A DNA stretch of 34,814 nt from Maribacter sp. (GTDB lineage: Bacteria > Bacteroidota > Bacteroidia > Flavobacteriales > Flavobacteriaceae), in assembly GCF_016744255.1 (NCBI RefSeq), contig NZ_JADGES010000029.1, forward strand, positions 1 to 34,814, given 5' to 3'. Every line of letters starts with the position of its first letter. The stretch's first letter is position 1. Shown here piece after piece: positions 23,642 through 32,193 of this stretch. The notes beneath the pieces are model-generated. The model did not search any database. It was given only the letters and a program-made list of their open reading frames with translations, and was not told the DNA's origin. The position numbers were made by a program, and so were the translations under genes.

Positions 23642-25522
23642 TTATTTATCCATCAAAGCATCTATCATATTAATGAAATAAACAAAACTATTTTTATGTC
23701 CTTCTGAAGGTGTTTCCCAGATAAGTTCCCCTTTCATAGTATTCCCTTTAATTTTCTGGAAATTAAATTTAATATCTTCTGTATTAGAGGTTAAAAAATC
23801 TATTTTATTTCTTATTTCTCTTGGAAAAGACTCTACAGGAATTTCTGAAATAATCTTCTTTCCATTTACATATACGCTAGATGCATTTTTAGTAATATTC
23901 TTTTTATGTTCCCTAGATAATTTTGCTACGAATGTCCCATTTTTTATAGCAGCCATATCTTTTAAAGAACTACCGAAAAACACGGTATTATCTTTATACA
24001 TAACATACATGCTAAAAGGAGTAGAGCTTGGTAAATCTATTAACTCATAAACACCATTCTTAGCCTCTAATTGGTTCTCTTTAATCCCTATTTTAACCAA
24101 TCTATTAAAAATTTCTTGTTCTTCTGACGTGAACATGAACATAAAACCAGGAATTGTTTCCGTCTTAGTTTTTTCTACTTCTTTATAGTTATAATCAGCA
24201 TCGTACTCATAATCTGTATATGTTACTTGCTTCTCTGTTAAATTTGTAAGAGCTAAAAACATATCGCCTCTAAATATTTTAGCGGTTTCTTCTTCGTCTA
24301 TTAGCATCGAAAAAACTTTTGCTCCTAAGGCTACGGATTCTCCTATGGTTTCTCCAGAACCGGTATCGAACAAACTAGTTGCCAAACTAGGGTATGCTGT
24401 AAGCACTCCTTCTGTACTTAGGTTTAAAGACATATACGCTAGCATATTATCTTCATTAAGATACTTTGCAAAATTCTTATTAATTTTCCCATTATACATA
24501 GGTCTATATACATCTGCCATTTCGTCATTCATGGAGTATTCTGTCTTTATAATCGCATGGTCTTCATTAAAATCTAAGGTAGCGAGAACAGAAAGACCTC
24601 CATATAACTTATCTATATTCATAAAGCGATATGGGTTAAAATCGCCTCCTAACATATAACTAGGTATAGCTTGCTCATAGATTCTAGCAAAGTCGTTAAC
24701 CCAAACACTAGCTTCTTCTTTTCCTTTTCGGATACTTTTAAGATAATTAGCGTTCGTAAGAATACTTTTTGTTGCATACGTACCAGCCATTATTTTCTTA
24801 GCATTTTCTAAAATCTCTTTTGAAAATTCTTTTTCTCTTGCTTCCCGTTTTTCTTGTCTTTCTAAACGTTTCTTTTCTCTTTCTTCCTGCTCTTTTTTAT
24901 AAGCATCACTACTGTAATAATCTTCTACAACAGTTTCCTCTACTTCCTCTACTTCTTCTGAAGATTCTGAAACTTCCTCGACTATTTCAACAGCCTCTTT
25001 TACAACCGTTTCATTTTGATAATTGTCATAGTAATTATAAGATTCTTCTTCTATCTTTTTATCTGTAGCCATAACAAGCATTAGAACATTTTCATTCCAC
25101 ATGGTTACTGTGTCGCCACTATAGTTTTGAAAATAAGATAGGTTTCCTTCCGTTACCGTCTTTTTAATTTCACTATTCCTTAGAGTGCTTAAAAAGCCTT
25201 TTGAATTGTTTAAAGGAATAAGAAAACAATTGGTATACACCCCGTCTTTCATTTCAAAAAAATAATAGAAGCTACTATCGTAATCTAATCCAAAATCTTC
25301 TAAAGTCTCTATCTTCCCTTTAGTCTCATCTACCAATTCCTTTTCTAAAAAAGCTCCGAACTTAGAATTAGAAAATTCATCTAAACTCATTAATTCCAAA
25401 ACATTTTTTCCTTTTATAGAAACTACAGCAGATGCCGTAGATGGTATTTTAGATATTAAGTCTTGCGCAGTAAGCGAGACAGTGATACAAAAAGCAGAAA
25501 CTGCTATTACAAACTTTTTCAT
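23642..25522 (-). CDS. Secreted protein with acidic and coiled-coil linker, DUF4836-like
   Basis: A 626-residue protein with a signal peptide (FVIAVSAFCITVSLTAQ, cleavage near residue 19). After an N-terminal domain, residues about 157-245 are a low-complexity region: a Glu/Val/Ser-rich acidic part followed by a Lys/Arg/Glu part (YKKEQEEREKKRLERQEKRE) that looks like a single long helix. A C-terminal domain follows with the segment YEYDADYNYKEVEKTKTETI, homologous to the 464-residue neighbour. I associate it with the DUF4836 family from memory. It is the middle gene of an operon, 10 nt after the lipoprotein gene. Function unknown. Confidence 0.75.
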   Translation of the reverse strand: MKKFVIAVSAFCITVSLTAQDLISKIPSTASAVVSIKGKNVLELMSLDEFSNSKFGAFLEKELVDETKGKIETLEDFGLDYDSSFYYFFEMKDGVYTNCFLIPLNNSKGFLSTLRNSEIKKTVTEGNLSYFQNYSGDTVTMWNENVLMLVMATDKKIEEESYNYYDNYQNETVVKEAVEIVEEVSESSEEVEEVEETVVEDYYSSDAYKKEQEEREKKRLERQEKREAREKEFSKEILENAKKIMAGTYATKSILTNANYLKSIRKGKEEASVWVNDFARIYEQAIPSYMLGGDFNPYRFMNIDKLYGGLSVLATLDFNEDHAIIKTEYSMNDEMADVYRPMYNGKINKNFAKYLNEDNMLAYMSLNLSTEGVLTAYPSLATSLFDTGSGETIGESVALGAKVFSMLIDEEETAKIFRGDMFLALTNLTEKQVTYTDYEYDADYNYKEVEKTKTETIPGFMFMFTSEEQEIFNRLVKIGIKENQLEAKNGVYELIDLPSSTPFSMYVMYKDNTVFFGSSLKDMAAIKNGTFVAKLSREHKKNITKNASSVYVNGKKIISEIPVESFPREIRNKIDFLTSNTEDIKFNFQKIKGNTMKGELIWETPSEGHKNSFVYFINMIDALMDK

Positions 25523-25532
25523 TTAAAAGATA

Positions 25533-26219
25533 TTATTTGGTTAATTCAATATTATTTTCAACGTTCTTATCTCCAAGGATAAGAGATAATGCATCCACTT
25601 TTAAAAACACAGCTCCTTTATTGGGAGCTATTTTAGCATCTGCATTAGAAATACTTTTTACTTTATCCTCAAACCTATAAATACAGGTATAGCTGGCATC
25701 ATCGAAAACCTTGCGGTCTTCTGTTTTTAGACTATTAAAAGATTTTTTTATGGTATCATCGTACTTAAAATGTCTCTTAAAAACATTTGTAGAGATATTA
25801 TATGATAAATTGGTAGTTGTAAAGTTGGTGTAATTATTTTTGTTCTGCTCCTTAATTAAATCCTTAAAAATAGCATTTACATTATCTACATTTTTAAAAT
25901 CGCAAGAAATAGTAAAAACATAATTATCAAAATCTTTCGTTTTTTTAATATTAGATATCCCTGCTGTATTCTCTAAATGATATAAAACATCTTTGAAAGA
26001 TTCATCTATCTCGTCTTCTGATGGAATTTTATACCCGTTAATACTGTCTAATAACATTAAAGAGGCTAGCTTAGTCTTACTCTTGCTCATGTTTAAGGTA
26101 ACCATAATGGTTCCGCTACCATCTTTGTTAAGCTTAATTTCCTCTAATATTTCAAAACAACTTGTGCATAAAGAAATACATAGAAACAAACTGAAATATA
26201 CAAGAACTCTTTTACTCAT
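25533..26219 (-). CDS. Lipoprotein, first gene of the envelope operon
   Basis: A 228-residue lipoprotein. The signal peptide has a basic N-terminus (MSKRVL), a hydrophobic core and a lipobox-like CTSC with Cys21 as the likely lipidation site. The mature N-terminus IKLNKDGSGTIMVTLNMSKS is a short beta-rich segment seen in many Bacteroidota lipoproteins. The rest has no named domain. It is followed after 10 nt by the 626-residue and then the 464-residue gene. The three probably form one envelope complex or a shared function. Confidence 0.75.
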   Translation of the reverse strand: MSKRVLVYFSLFLCISLCTSCFEILEEIKLNKDGSGTIMVTLNMSKSKTKLASLMLLDSINGYKIPSEDEIDESFKDVLYHLENTAGISNIKKTKDFDNYVFTISCDFKNVDNVNAIFKDLIKEQNKNNYTNFTTTNLSYNISTNVFKRHFKYDDTIKKSFNSLKTEDRKVFDDASYTCIYRFEDKVKSISNADAKIAPNKGAVFLKVDALSLILGDKNVENNIELTK

Positions 26220-26346
26220 ACTCGTTGGGATATTTTGTAGTATTTAACACTATTTTTTACTATAAATTGTATTCTTCTTCTACTCTTTTATTCCCACCAG
26301 TGGGTTTAATAGTTCGTAGGTTTAGAACAAGTTAATTTACTTTATA

Positions 26347-26354
26347 CAAAAGTA
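26347..26354 (-). promoter_or_regulatory. Candidate -7 box for the envelope operon
   Basis: TACTTTTG (26354-26347, minus strand) matches TAnnTTTG. It sits about 130 nt upstream of the lipoprotein start. No TTG lies at the usual spacing, so the call is weak. Confidence 0.3.
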
Positions 26355-26400
26355 TACTATAAGACCAATAGTAAACAGGCCGAAAGCAGTAAATAACACC

Positions 26401-26420
26401 CCCTGAAAACAGGGTTTTTT
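26401..26420 (+). other. Hairpin with T-tract, no matching upstream gene
   Basis: CCCTG (26401-26405), loop AAAA and CAGGG (26410-26414) are followed by six T. The shape is that of a plus-strand intrinsic terminator, but no plus-strand gene precedes it for thousands of bases. It could stop an antisense or short transcript. Confidence 0.4.
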
Positions 26421-26440
26421 GAAAACAAATTATAGCATAA

Positions 26441-26470
26441 AAAAAGCCCCAATTTACATTGGGGCTTTTT
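26441..26470 (-). terminator. Strong terminator after accC
   Basis: A perfect 13-bp stem, AAAAAGCCCCAAT (26441-26453) with ATTGGGGCTTTTT (26458-26470), has a 4-nt loop. It lies directly after the accC stop and, being flanked by A- and T-tracts, could work in both directions. Confidence 0.92.
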
Positions 26471-26471
26471 A

Positions 26472-27821
26472 TTAATTCTCTAAAGGTTTCATTTCAAAAT
26501 CTTCCATAAATTTTGTGGTATAGTTACCCGCTAAATAATCTGGATGATCCATTAATTGTCTGTGAAATGGAATCGTTGTTTTTACCCCTTCGATTACAAA
26601 CTCATCTAATGCCCTTTTCATCTTATTAATTGCTTCTTCACGTGTTTGTGCAGTAGTAATTAATTTAGCAATCATAGAATCATAGTTAGATGGTATAACA
26701 TAACCACTATATACGTGGGTATCCATACGTACACCATGACCACCAGGAATATGTAAGGTTGTTATCTTCCCTGGAGACGGTCTAAACCCATGATAAGGAT
26801 CTTCTGCATTAATTCTACATTCAATAGAGTGTAGTTTTGGTAAATAGTTTTTACCAGAAATTGGTACACCCCCAGCAACTAAAATTTGCTCTCTTATTAA
26901 ATCGTAATCTATTACTTGTTCTGTAATAGGGTGTTCTACTTGAATACGAGTATTCATTTCCATAAAATAGAACTTTCTATGCTTGTCTACCAAAAATTCT
27001 ATGGTACCAGCACCTTCATACTTTATAAACTCTGCCGCTTTTACCGCAGCTTTACCCATACTATCTCTAAGCTTGTCTGTCATAAACGGAGATGGTGTTT
27101 CTTCCGTTAATTTTTGATGCCTTCTTTGTATAGAACAATCTCTTTCTGATAAGTGACAAGCTTTTCCGTATTGGTCACCAACAATCTGAATTTCTATGTG
27201 TCTTGGTTCCTCAATAAGCTTTTCCATGTACATAGCGCCATTCCCAAAAGCAGCACTTGCCTCTTGCACTGCGCTCTCGTAAAGAGGAATCATATCTTCT
27301 TCTTTCCAAACGGCACGCATTCCTTTTCCACCACCACCGGCAGTTGCTTTAATCATTACAGGATAGCCCATTTTTTTAGCAATCACCAAAGCTTCATCTA
27401 CATCTTTCAATAATCCATCGGAACCAGGTACTGTAGGTACACCAGCTTCTTTCATCGTCTGCTTGGCACTAGCTTTATCTCCCATACGGTCAATATGCTC
27501 CCCAGAGGCGCCGATAAATTTAATATCGTGCTCTGCACATATCTTAGAAAACTTAGAGTTTTCTGATAAAAATCCGTATCCTGGGTGAATAGCATCTGCA
27601 TTGGTAATTTCTGCAGCTGCAATTATATTAGGGATTTTTAAATAAGATTCGCTACTAGCAGCTGGTCCTATACAAACAGCTTCATCTGCAAATCTTACAT
27701 GCAAACTTTCTTCATCTGCCTTAGAATAGACTGCAACTGTTTTTATCCCCATTTCTTTACAGGTTCTAATAACACGTAGTGCTATTTCTCCTCTATTGGC
27801 AATAAGTATTTTTTTAAACAT
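26472..27821 (-). CDS. accC: Acetyl-CoA carboxylase biotin carboxylase subunit
   Basis: Carboxylates the biotin of AccB with ATP and bicarbonate, the first half-reaction of malonyl-CoA formation. The N-terminus [20 protein letters not shown] is diagnostic. The ATP-grasp glycine-rich loop is [14 protein letters not shown] (about residues 158-171). Also visible are the [14 protein letters not shown] strand, the [14 protein letters not shown] motif and the biotin-carboxylase C-terminal domain ([10 protein letters not shown]). At 449 residues it is full length. It is the last gene of the fabH-accB-accC group, 65 nt after accB, and is followed at once by a strong terminator. Confidence 0.97.
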   Translation of the reverse strand: MFKKILIANRGEIALRVIRTCKEMGIKTVAVYSKADEESLHVRFADEAVCIGPAASSESYLKIPNIIAAAEITNADAIHPGYGFLSENSKFSKICAEHDIKFIGASGEHIDRMGDKASAKQTMKEAGVPTVPGSDGLLKDVDEALVIAKKMGYPVMIKATAGGGGKGMRAVWKEEDMIPLYESAVQEASAAFGNGAMYMEKLIEEPRHIEIQIVGDQYGKACHLSERDCSIQRRHQKLTEETPSPFMTDKLRDSMGKAAVKAAEFIKYEGAGTIEFLVDKHRKFYFMEMNTRIQVEHPITEQVIDYDLIREQILVAGGVPISGKNYLPKLHSIECRINAEDPYHGFRPSPGKITTLHIPGGHGVRMDTHVYSGYVIPSNYDSMIAKLITTAQTREEAINKMKRALDEFVIEGVKTTIPFHRQLMDHPDYLAGNYTTKFMEDFEMKPLEN

Positions 27822-27886
27822 CTTTTTAAATTTTAACTATTAATTCTAATTAGATACTAAAAACTAATATTTACTACTTAAAATTA

Positions 27887-28366
27887 TTAAGATGGATCTA
27901 CTAAAAATAGTGGTTGATCAAACTCCACTGGGGAAGAATCATCTACTAATATTTTTACTATTTTTCCTGAAACTTCGGACTCAATATCGTTAAACAATTT
28001 CATTGCTTCTATAACACAAAGTACATCTCCTTCGCCTATGGTAGTACCAACCTCAACGAAAGATGGCTTATCTGGTGATGGTTTTCTATAAAAAGTACCT
28101 ATTATTGGCGATTTTACAGTAATAAATTTAGAATCATCCTCTGCAGCTGTTGCTTCTGCGGCTGCTGGAGCTCCTGGTGTCTCTACTGCTAAAGGGGCTA
28201 CTGCTTGTTGCGCTACAGGAATTTGTTGTACATATGTTGTCTCTGGACCTGTATTTAATGCTCCTGTCCTAATTGTTATTTTTAAATCATCCGTTTCTAA
28301 TTTTACTTCACTAGCTCCAGATTTAGCCACAAACTTAATTAGGCTTTGAATTTCTTTTATATCCAT
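27887..28366 (-). CDS. accB: Biotin carboxyl carrier protein of acetyl-CoA carboxylase
   Basis: Carries the carboxyl group between the two half-reactions of acetyl-CoA carboxylase. The biotinylated lysine is Lys123 in VIEAMKLFND, inside the lipoyl-like C-terminal domain (about residues 80-159). An Ala/Pro/Glu-rich linker (about 45-75) joins it to the N-terminal dimerisation region. At 159 residues the length is normal. It lies 31 nt after fabH and 65 nt before accC. Confidence 0.96.
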   Translation of the reverse strand: MDIKEIQSLIKFVAKSGASEVKLETDDLKITIRTGALNTGPETTYVQQIPVAQQAVAPLAVETPGAPAAAEATAAEDDSKFITVKSPIIGTFYRKPSPDKPSFVEVGTTIGEGDVLCVIEAMKLFNDIESEVSGKIVKILVDDSSPVEFDQPLFLVDPS

Positions 28367-28397
28367 AGTAAAAATATGTTAAGTTGGTTGTATTTAA

Positions 28398-29390
28398 TTA
28401 ATATGCCCATTTTAGGTAAATGGAACCCCATGTAAAACCGCCTCCAAAGGCTGCAAATACAAGGTTATCTCCTTTTTTTAATTGCTTTTCATAATCGAAC
28501 AATAACAAAGGTAATGTTCCAGAGGTAGTATTACCATATTTCTGAATGTTCATCATTACTTTATCGCCATCTAACCCCATTCTGTTAGAGGTAGCGTCTA
28601 TTATCCTTTTATTAGCTTGGTGCGGCACTAACCAATCTACGTCTTCATGGCTTAGGCTATTCCTTTCCATAATTTCTGCTGCTGCACCTGCCATATTAGA
28701 TACAGCAAACTTAAAGACCGCACGGCCTTCTTGAAAAATATAATGCTTTTTATTAGTTACAGACTCTACAGTTGCGGGCATTAAAGATCCACCGCCTTCC
28801 ATTCCTAAAAACTTTCTCCCGGATCCATCTGCCCTTAAATACTCATCTTGTAATCCTAATCCTTCTGAATTGGGTTCAAAAAGTACAGCTCCTGCACCAT
28901 CTCCGAAGATAATACAAGTGGTTCTATCTTCATAATCTAATATAGACGACATTTTATCTGCACCTATAAGTAATACTTTTTTATACCTACCCGACTCTAT
29001 ATAACTAGCTGCGGTAGACATTCCAAAAAGAAAGCTAGAACATGCTGCTAGAAGGTCGTACGCAAATGCGTCCTTAGCTCCAATTTCCGAAGCAACAAAA
29101 GCCGCTGTGGAAGCTACCATGTTATCTGGTGTTGCAGTTGCAACAATAACCAGATCTATCTCTTCTGGATTTATGTTTTTCTTTGCTATTAAGTCCTCTG
29201 CTGCTTTAATTGCCAGAAAAGAAGTTCCTTCTCCTTCTTCTTCCTTAAGAACTCTTCTTTCTTTAATACCTGTTCTAGTGGTAATCCACTCGTCATTGGT
29301 ATCCACAATTTCTTCCAACATTTTGTTGGTCAAAATAAATTTAGGGACATAGCCCCCAACAGCTGTAATTGCCGCAGTAAGTTTATTCAT
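28398..29390 (-). CDS. fabH: 3-oxoacyl-ACP synthase III (FabH)
   Basis: Condenses acetyl-CoA (or branched acyl-CoA) with malonyl-ACP to begin fatty acid synthesis. The catalytic cysteine is Cys117 in DLLAACSSFLFG; the histidine lies in LVPHQANKRI and the asparagine in KYGNTTSGT. At 330 residues it is full length. It lies downstream of rpmF but is separated from it by a strong terminator, so it needs its own promoter within the 29391-29572 stretch, where I see no clean consensus. Flavobacteria typically make iso-branched fatty acids, so branched primers are likely used (inference). Confidence 0.95.
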   Translation of the reverse strand: MNKLTAAITAVGGYVPKFILTNKMLEEIVDTNDEWITTRTGIKERRVLKEEEGEGTSFLAIKAAEDLIAKKNINPEEIDLVIVATATPDNMVASTAAFVASEIGAKDAFAYDLLAACSSFLFGMSTAASYIESGRYKKVLLIGADKMSSILDYEDRTTCIIFGDGAGAVLFEPNSEGLGLQDEYLRADGSGRKFLGMEGGGSLMPATVESVTNKKHYIFQEGRAVFKFAVSNMAGAAAEIMERNSLSHEDVDWLVPHQANKRIIDATSNRMGLDGDKVMMNIQKYGNTTSGTLPLLLFDYEKQLKKGDNLVFAAFGGGFTWGSIYLKWAY

Positions 29391-29572
29391 TTATTAATTG
29401 CTTTTGTGTAAAAAACTTCAAAAATGCACCAAAATCTTCGAAAAATAGTGATTTTTAACGACTTTTTAGTCAAAAAAAGCTAGTTTTTGAATTTTAAGCA
29501 AAAATAGGAAAACCAAATACGTTTTCTGTATTTCTCTAAGAAAAAGAATAAAAACTTTAACATAAGGGCAAA

Positions 29573-29604
29573 AAAAACTCCTGCTAAACATAGCAGGAGT
29601 TTTT
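29573..29604 (-). terminator. Intrinsic terminator after rpmF
   Basis: ACTCCTGCTA (29577-29586) pairs with TAGCAGGAGT (29591-29600), extended by four A/T pairs to 14 bp, with loop AACA. On the minus strand it is followed by a T-tract, so it divides the DUF177-rpmF transcript from fabH-accB-accC. Confidence 0.92.
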
Positions 29605-29621
29605 AATATAAATTTTATTGA

Positions 29622-29819
29622 TTAAGCCTCAGCTTCAACACTTTTATCTACTAAGATTTGACCTCTGTAGTATAATTTACCTTCGTGCCAGTGTGCTCTG
29701 TGATACAAATGCATTTCACCAGTTGTTGAATCTGTTGCCAAAGTAGGAGCTACAGCTTTATAATGTGTTCTTCTTTTGTCTCTCCTTGTTTTGGAAATTT
29801 TTCTTTTAGGATGTGCCAT
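29622..29819 (-). CDS. rpmF: 50S ribosomal protein L32
   Basis: A 65-residue ribosomal protein of the large subunit. The start [20 protein letters not shown] is the diagnostic L32 sequence, followed by [16 protein letters not shown]. The zinc-binding CxxC pairs found in some L32 proteins are absent, so it is the zinc-free type. It begins 6 nt after the DUF177 gene, the conserved rpmF partner in many bacteria. Confidence 0.97.
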   Translation of the reverse strand: MAHPKRKISKTRRDKRRTHYKAVAPTLATDSTTGEMHLYHRAHWHEGKLYYRGQILVDKSVEAEA

Positions 29820-29825
29820 TTGTAC

Positions 29826-30368
29826 TTATTTACCCGTTAATAGTTTTTTTAATTCATCCCATCTGGGATCGTTTTCTTCGTTACTGTCTTTTACTTCCTT
29901 TGGTTGAAGCTCTTCTAATTTATCTAATGCATCCGATTTCAATGTTCCATCTACAATTCCTGGGTGTACTCTTTTTTGAGGTACAGCAAGAACGAGCATT
30001 TCATAAACGTATTGTGCAATGTTCATTTCATAATCACCGTGAGGCAAAATCAAAATCTCATCGTCTTCATTATTAAACTCCTCTCCAAATTTCACCAATA
30101 ATCGTAAATCAGAATTTACAGATTGATTATATGGTTCATTTGTAGTATCGCAATTAACGTTTATAACTCCAGATGCAGAAAAATCGAGCTCCATCATGGT
30201 GCTCGTTTTATTCAGAATAACATGCAAATCAACATTTGCGCTGTTAAATTCATCGTATTCAAAAGATTCAAAGAACTTGTTACTTATTACGAACTTATAT
30301 TCGTGTTTTCCTTGCTTCAACCCTGAGAAAGGAATAATAAACTCCTTTTGCTTCATCATGTGCAACAC
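29826..30368 (-). CDS. DUF177 (YceD-like) protein
   Basis: A 180-residue protein of the DUF177/YceD family, almost always encoded directly before rpmF and linked to 23S rRNA or large-subunit maturation. Features are the CDTTNEPYNQ segment near residue 75 (in many relatives a cysteine-containing loop), the acidic stretch GEEFNNEDDEILILPHG and the C-terminus DPRWDELKKLLTGK typical of the family. It is the first gene of a two-gene transcript with rpmF, and has a canonical promoter 36 nt upstream. Confidence 0.88.
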   Translation of the reverse strand: MLHMMKQKEFIIPFSGLKQGKHEYKFVISNKFFESFEYDEFNSANVDLHVILNKTSTMMELDFSASGVINVNCDTTNEPYNQSVNSDLRLLVKFGEEFNNEDDEILILPHGDYEMNIAQYVYEMLVLAVPQKRVHPGIVDGTLKSDALDKLEELQPKEVKDSNEENDPRWDELKKLLTGK

Positions 30369-30404
30369 TTATTTTTAGAACGCGCGCCCAATAAAAGGCG
30401 GGTG

Positions 30405-30434
30405 CAAAGATACTGTTTTTTTAATAAAAGTCAA
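30405..30434 (-). promoter_or_regulatory. Canonical Bacteroidota promoter of DUF177-rpmF
   Basis: On the minus strand TTG (30434-30432), a 19-nt spacer and TATCTTTG (30412-30405) match the phylum consensus exactly. The leader to the DUF177 start contains a short CGCC/GGCG hairpin. Confidence 0.8.
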
Positions 30435-30487
30435 TATTTAAGCATTAAATTTAATTAATAAATCCTTGTGTTCTAATACTATACTTA

Positions 30488-31534
30488 TTATCTACCTACT
30501 TTTTGCTTTTTCAAAACGTTTTCTGTAAGCTTTTTATACTCTTCTCTGTGCTTAAAAATATGCAATGCTGTAAAGACTGCTTCTTTAAAAGAACTATGAT
30601 CTGCTTTGCCTTTTCCTGCTATTTCATATGCCGTCCCGTGATCTGGAGAGGTTCTTACTTTGTCTAATCCGGCAGTATAATTTACTCCGTTTCCAAAAGA
30701 CAATGTCTTAAAGGGTATCAATCCTTGATCATGATATGCTGCTAAAATAGCATCGAACTTTTTATACCCGTCTGAACCAAAAAAACTATCTGCAGCATAG
30801 GGACCGTATACTAAATGCCCTTTATCTACTAAATCTCTTATTACTGGTTTTAAAATAACGTCATCCTCTTTACCTATTAACCCATTATCGCCACTATGTG
30901 GATTAATACCCAACATTGCAATTTTTGGCTTACTAATACCAAAATCTACTTTTAAAGAACTTTCTATAATCGCAATCTTTTCCTGTATCAATTTAGTAGT
31001 AATAGCTTTAGATACATCTTTTACAGCAACATGATCCGTTAATAGGCCAACTTTTAAATCTTCGGTCACCATAAACATTAAGCTTTGGCCATTTAGTTCT
31101 TTCGCCAAAAAATCTGTATGTCCAGGAAAATTAAATTCTTCTGTTTGTATGTTGTTTTTGTTTATAGGTGCCGTAACCAAAACATCTATCTCACCTCTTT
31201 TTAGAGCTTCTACCGCTTTTTGTAATGATTTTATAGCGTATTTACCTCCTTCTTCTGTTGCTTCTCCAAATTGGAGCCTTGGGGTTTCTTTCCAAACGTT
31301 AACCACATTAAATCTACCGTCTATAGCTTTAGAGGCATCTGGCACACCATTATAATTAATAGTAATATTAAGGTGATTTTTTTGCTGTGATATCGTTTTA
31401 TTTGATGCAAAAACAATAGGAGTACAAAAATCCATCATCCTAGAATCTTCAAAAGTTTTTAATACAACTTCGCACCCAATACCATTTAAATCTCCAATAG
31501 ATATACCTACTCTTATTTTTCCTTTTTCCTGCAT
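30488..31534 (-). CDS. pdxA: 4-hydroxythreonine-4-phosphate dehydrogenase
   Basis: Catalyses the NAD-dependent oxidation in the DXP-dependent pathway to pyridoxal phosphate. Metal-binding histidines lie in NFPGHTDFLAKEL, LTDHVAVKDV and AAYHDQGLIPFKTLSF; INPHSGDNGLIG is another hallmark. At 348 residues it is full length. It is divergent from ribE across 60 nt and precedes the DUF177-rpmF transcript by 119 nt. PLP is also needed by the alanine racemase in this window, but no shared regulation is seen. Confidence 0.95.
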   Translation of the reverse strand: MQEKGKIRVGISIGDLNGIGCEVVLKTFEDSRMMDFCTPIVFASNKTISQQKNHLNITINYNGVPDASKAIDGRFNVVNVWKETPRLQFGEATEEGGKYAIKSLQKAVEALKRGEIDVLVTAPINKNNIQTEEFNFPGHTDFLAKELNGQSLMFMVTEDLKVGLLTDHVAVKDVSKAITTKLIQEKIAIIESSLKVDFGISKPKIAMLGINPHSGDNGLIGKEDDVILKPVIRDLVDKGHLVYGPYAADSFFGSDGYKKFDAILAAYHDQGLIPFKTLSFGNGVNYTAGLDKVRTSPDHGTAYEIAGKGKADHSSFKEAVFTALHIFKHREEYKKLTENVLKKQKVGR

Positions 31535-31594
31535 TATATTTTTACCTTTGTAAACAAAATATACAAGTACAAAACTACTTAAATAAAACGATAC

Positions 31595-32182
31595 ATGTTT
31601 ACAGGAATAATTGAAACATTAGGAGAGGTAACAAATTTAACAACAGAAGGAAGTAATTTACATATTACTATTACTTCTAATATCACTTCTGAACTTAAAA
31701 TAGACCAAAGTGTTGCTCATAATGGAGTTTGTTTAACCATCGTTGCTACTAAAAACCAAGAGTATACCGTTACCGCTATTGCAGAAACTTTAGAAAAAAC
31801 TAGTTTAGATACGCTTAAAATTGGAGAAAAGGTAAACTTAGAACGCGCTATGATTTTGGGTTCTAGGCTAGATGGGCATATAGTACAAGGACATGTAGAC
31901 CAAACAGGAACCTGCACTTCTATCCTCGAGAAAGATGGTAGTTGGGTTTTTTCTTTTGAATATGATGCTACTCTAAACAACCCCACTATTGAAAAAGGCT
32001 CCATAACTATTGATGGAACAAGCTTAACGGTAGTCAATTCTAGCAAAAATACCTTTAGCGTTGCTATTATCCCTTACACGTATGAAAACACACGTTTTGG
32101 TACTTATAAAGTAGACTCCATTGTTAATCTTGAGTTTGATGTTATTGGTAAATATGTTTCTAAATTGATGGCAAATAGATAA
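31595..32182 (+). CDS. ribE: Riboflavin synthase, alpha chain
   Basis: Dismutates two 6,7-dimethyl-8-ribityllumazine molecules to riboflavin. The start MFTGIIETLGEV is diagnostic. Two lumazine-binding barrels follow (about residues 1-95 and 96-195); the second begins LDGHIVQGHVDQTG, and GTSLTVV lies in the second repeat. At 195 residues it is of normal length. No FMN riboswitch is seen in the 60-nt divergent gap with pdxA. A TAnnTTTG-like box, TACCTTTG, lies at 31543-31550 but has no TTG at the normal distance. It converges with the NagX-like gene after 11 nt. Confidence 0.95.
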   Translation: MFTGIIETLGEVTNLTTEGSNLHITITSNITSELKIDQSVAHNGVCLTIVATKNQEYTVTAIAETLEKTSLDTLKIGEKVNLERAMILGSRLDGHIVQGHVDQTGTCTSILEKDGSWVFSFEYDATLNNPTIEKGSITIDGTSLTVVNSSKNTFSVAIIPYTYENTRFGTYKVDSIVNLEFDVIGKYVSKLMANR

Positions 32183-32193
32183 TAGCTAACTAA

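Noticed and set aside
24820-25068. A leucine-rich plus-strand frame
   Set aside because: It is the antisense of the Glu/Lys-rich linker of the secreted protein, where GAA and AAG codons read as Phe and Leu on the other strand.
31535-31594. An FMN riboswitch ahead of ribE
   Set aside because: The 60-nt divergent gap is too short and lacks the conserved RFN element.
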